A stretch of DNA of 39,728 nt, taken from assembly GCA_030612045.1 (NCBI GenBank), contig JAUWOP010000008.1:1-39728 (forward strand), read 5' to 3'. Positions within the stretch are counted from its first letter, which is position 1. Each line of letters starts with the position of its first letter. The position numbers and the translations under genes are program-made. Shown here in pieces: positions 39,556 to 39,728 of the stretch. The notes beneath the pieces were generated by a model, which worked only from the letters and a program-made list of their open reading frames with translations, was not told where the DNA came from and did no database searches. Source of the DNA: Chloroflexota bacterium (GTDB lineage: Bacteria; Chloroflexota; Dehalococcoidia; UBA2247; JAUWOP01).

Positions 39556-39728
39556 TGCCGTTCCTTTCCGACCTCGCTTCGCTTTTCCTTTAGCTTATCA
39601 ATTCTTGCTATGATGCCATCCGTCTTGCTTCTCAGCCCGGTAATGGTTGCCCTCAGTTCGCCCTTTGACACGGGGATCAGTTCTACAATTGCCCCCTGCG
39701 GGCAGACATTAAGGCAAATACCGCACTC
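39552..39728 (-). CDS. 4Fe-4S binding protein, C-terminal part (cut by window edge)
   Basis: The minus-strand frame enters from the right edge with ECGICLNVCPQGAIVELIPV, the second half of a ferredoxin motif, then a charged helical tail LRSKTDGIIARIDKLKEKR and ends at TGA 39552-39554. The N-terminal part lies outside the window. Such proteins often are MinD/Mrp-type ATPases with ferredoxin inserts or small ferredoxins; the visible part does not decide. It overlaps the ARMT1-like start by two bases. Confidence 0.7.
   Translation of the reverse strand, partial: ECGICLNVCPQGAIVELIPVSKGELRATITGLRSKTDGIIARIDKLKEKRSEVGKERH

Overview
The window looks like a chromosomal contig from a Chloroflexota bacterium, most likely of the Dehalococcoidia type. 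This is an inference. It rests on the conserved order rpmH-rnpA-yidD-yidC-jag, the translation/isoprenoid operon rpsB-tsf-pyrH-frr-uppS-cdsA-ispC, a short EF-Ts, a four-subunit 2-oxoacid:ferredoxin oxidoreductase (anaerobic metabolism), frequent TTG/GTG starts and many small palindromic intergenic repeats. No rRNA, tRNA or CRISPR array was found.

Layout. (1) 1-0.7 kb: decayed coding fragments and half of a hairpin repeat. (2) 0.7-10.4 kb, minus strand: a surface-glycan or lipid-linked sugar cluster. It holds a GDP-mannose 4,6-dehydratase, a perosamine-synthase-like aminotransferase, a UDP-sugar-dehydrogenase-like enzyme, two GT2/GtrA pairs (one fused, one split), two tandem DUF2079 membrane proteins and a methyltransferase. 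A relic of the 5' end and promoter of the window's own ECF sigma gene lies upstream of the gtrA-gmd part. (3) 10.5-12.5 kb: an ABC exporter whose ATPase gene is frameshifted. (4) 12.6-20.5 kb, minus strand: a CaCA cation exchanger, then ispC, cdsA, uppS, frr, pyrH, tsf, rpsB and hslU. (5) 20.7-23.9 kb, plus strand: a degV relic, then korDABC. (6) 23.9-30.2 kb: a DUF212 protein, comEC, an AbiEi-like regulator, a secreted protein and a sigma/anti-sigma operon. This sigma segment is bracketed by two direct copies of the comEC 3' end, one of them decayed. (7) 30.2-32.8 kb, minus strand: jag, yidC, yidD, rnpA and a 45-codon rpmH with its promoter. (8) 32.8-38.4 kb: an accessory, decaying region with transposase N-terminal relics, a zinc-ribbon tyrosine recombinase with a frameshift, an attC-like hairpin, a ferredoxin relic, a RelE/AbrB toxin-antitoxin pair with a stop codon in the antitoxin, broken nitroreductase, AAA ATPase and hydrolase genes, and a broken unknown gene. 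(9) 38.4 kb to the end: DUF5320, an ARMT1/DUF89 phosphatase-like protein and the end of a 4Fe-4S protein.

The core operons look intact and ordinary. The unusual signals are the duplicated ECF promoter in front of the glycan operon, the sigma segment flanked by comEC-end repeats, repeated in-frame TGA codons where tryptophan is expected in the accessory region, and nested small mobile repeats. I found no clear new defence or biosynthetic system. The most testable new idea is that an ECF sigma factor controls the glycan cluster through a promoter copied with a fragment of the sigma gene.
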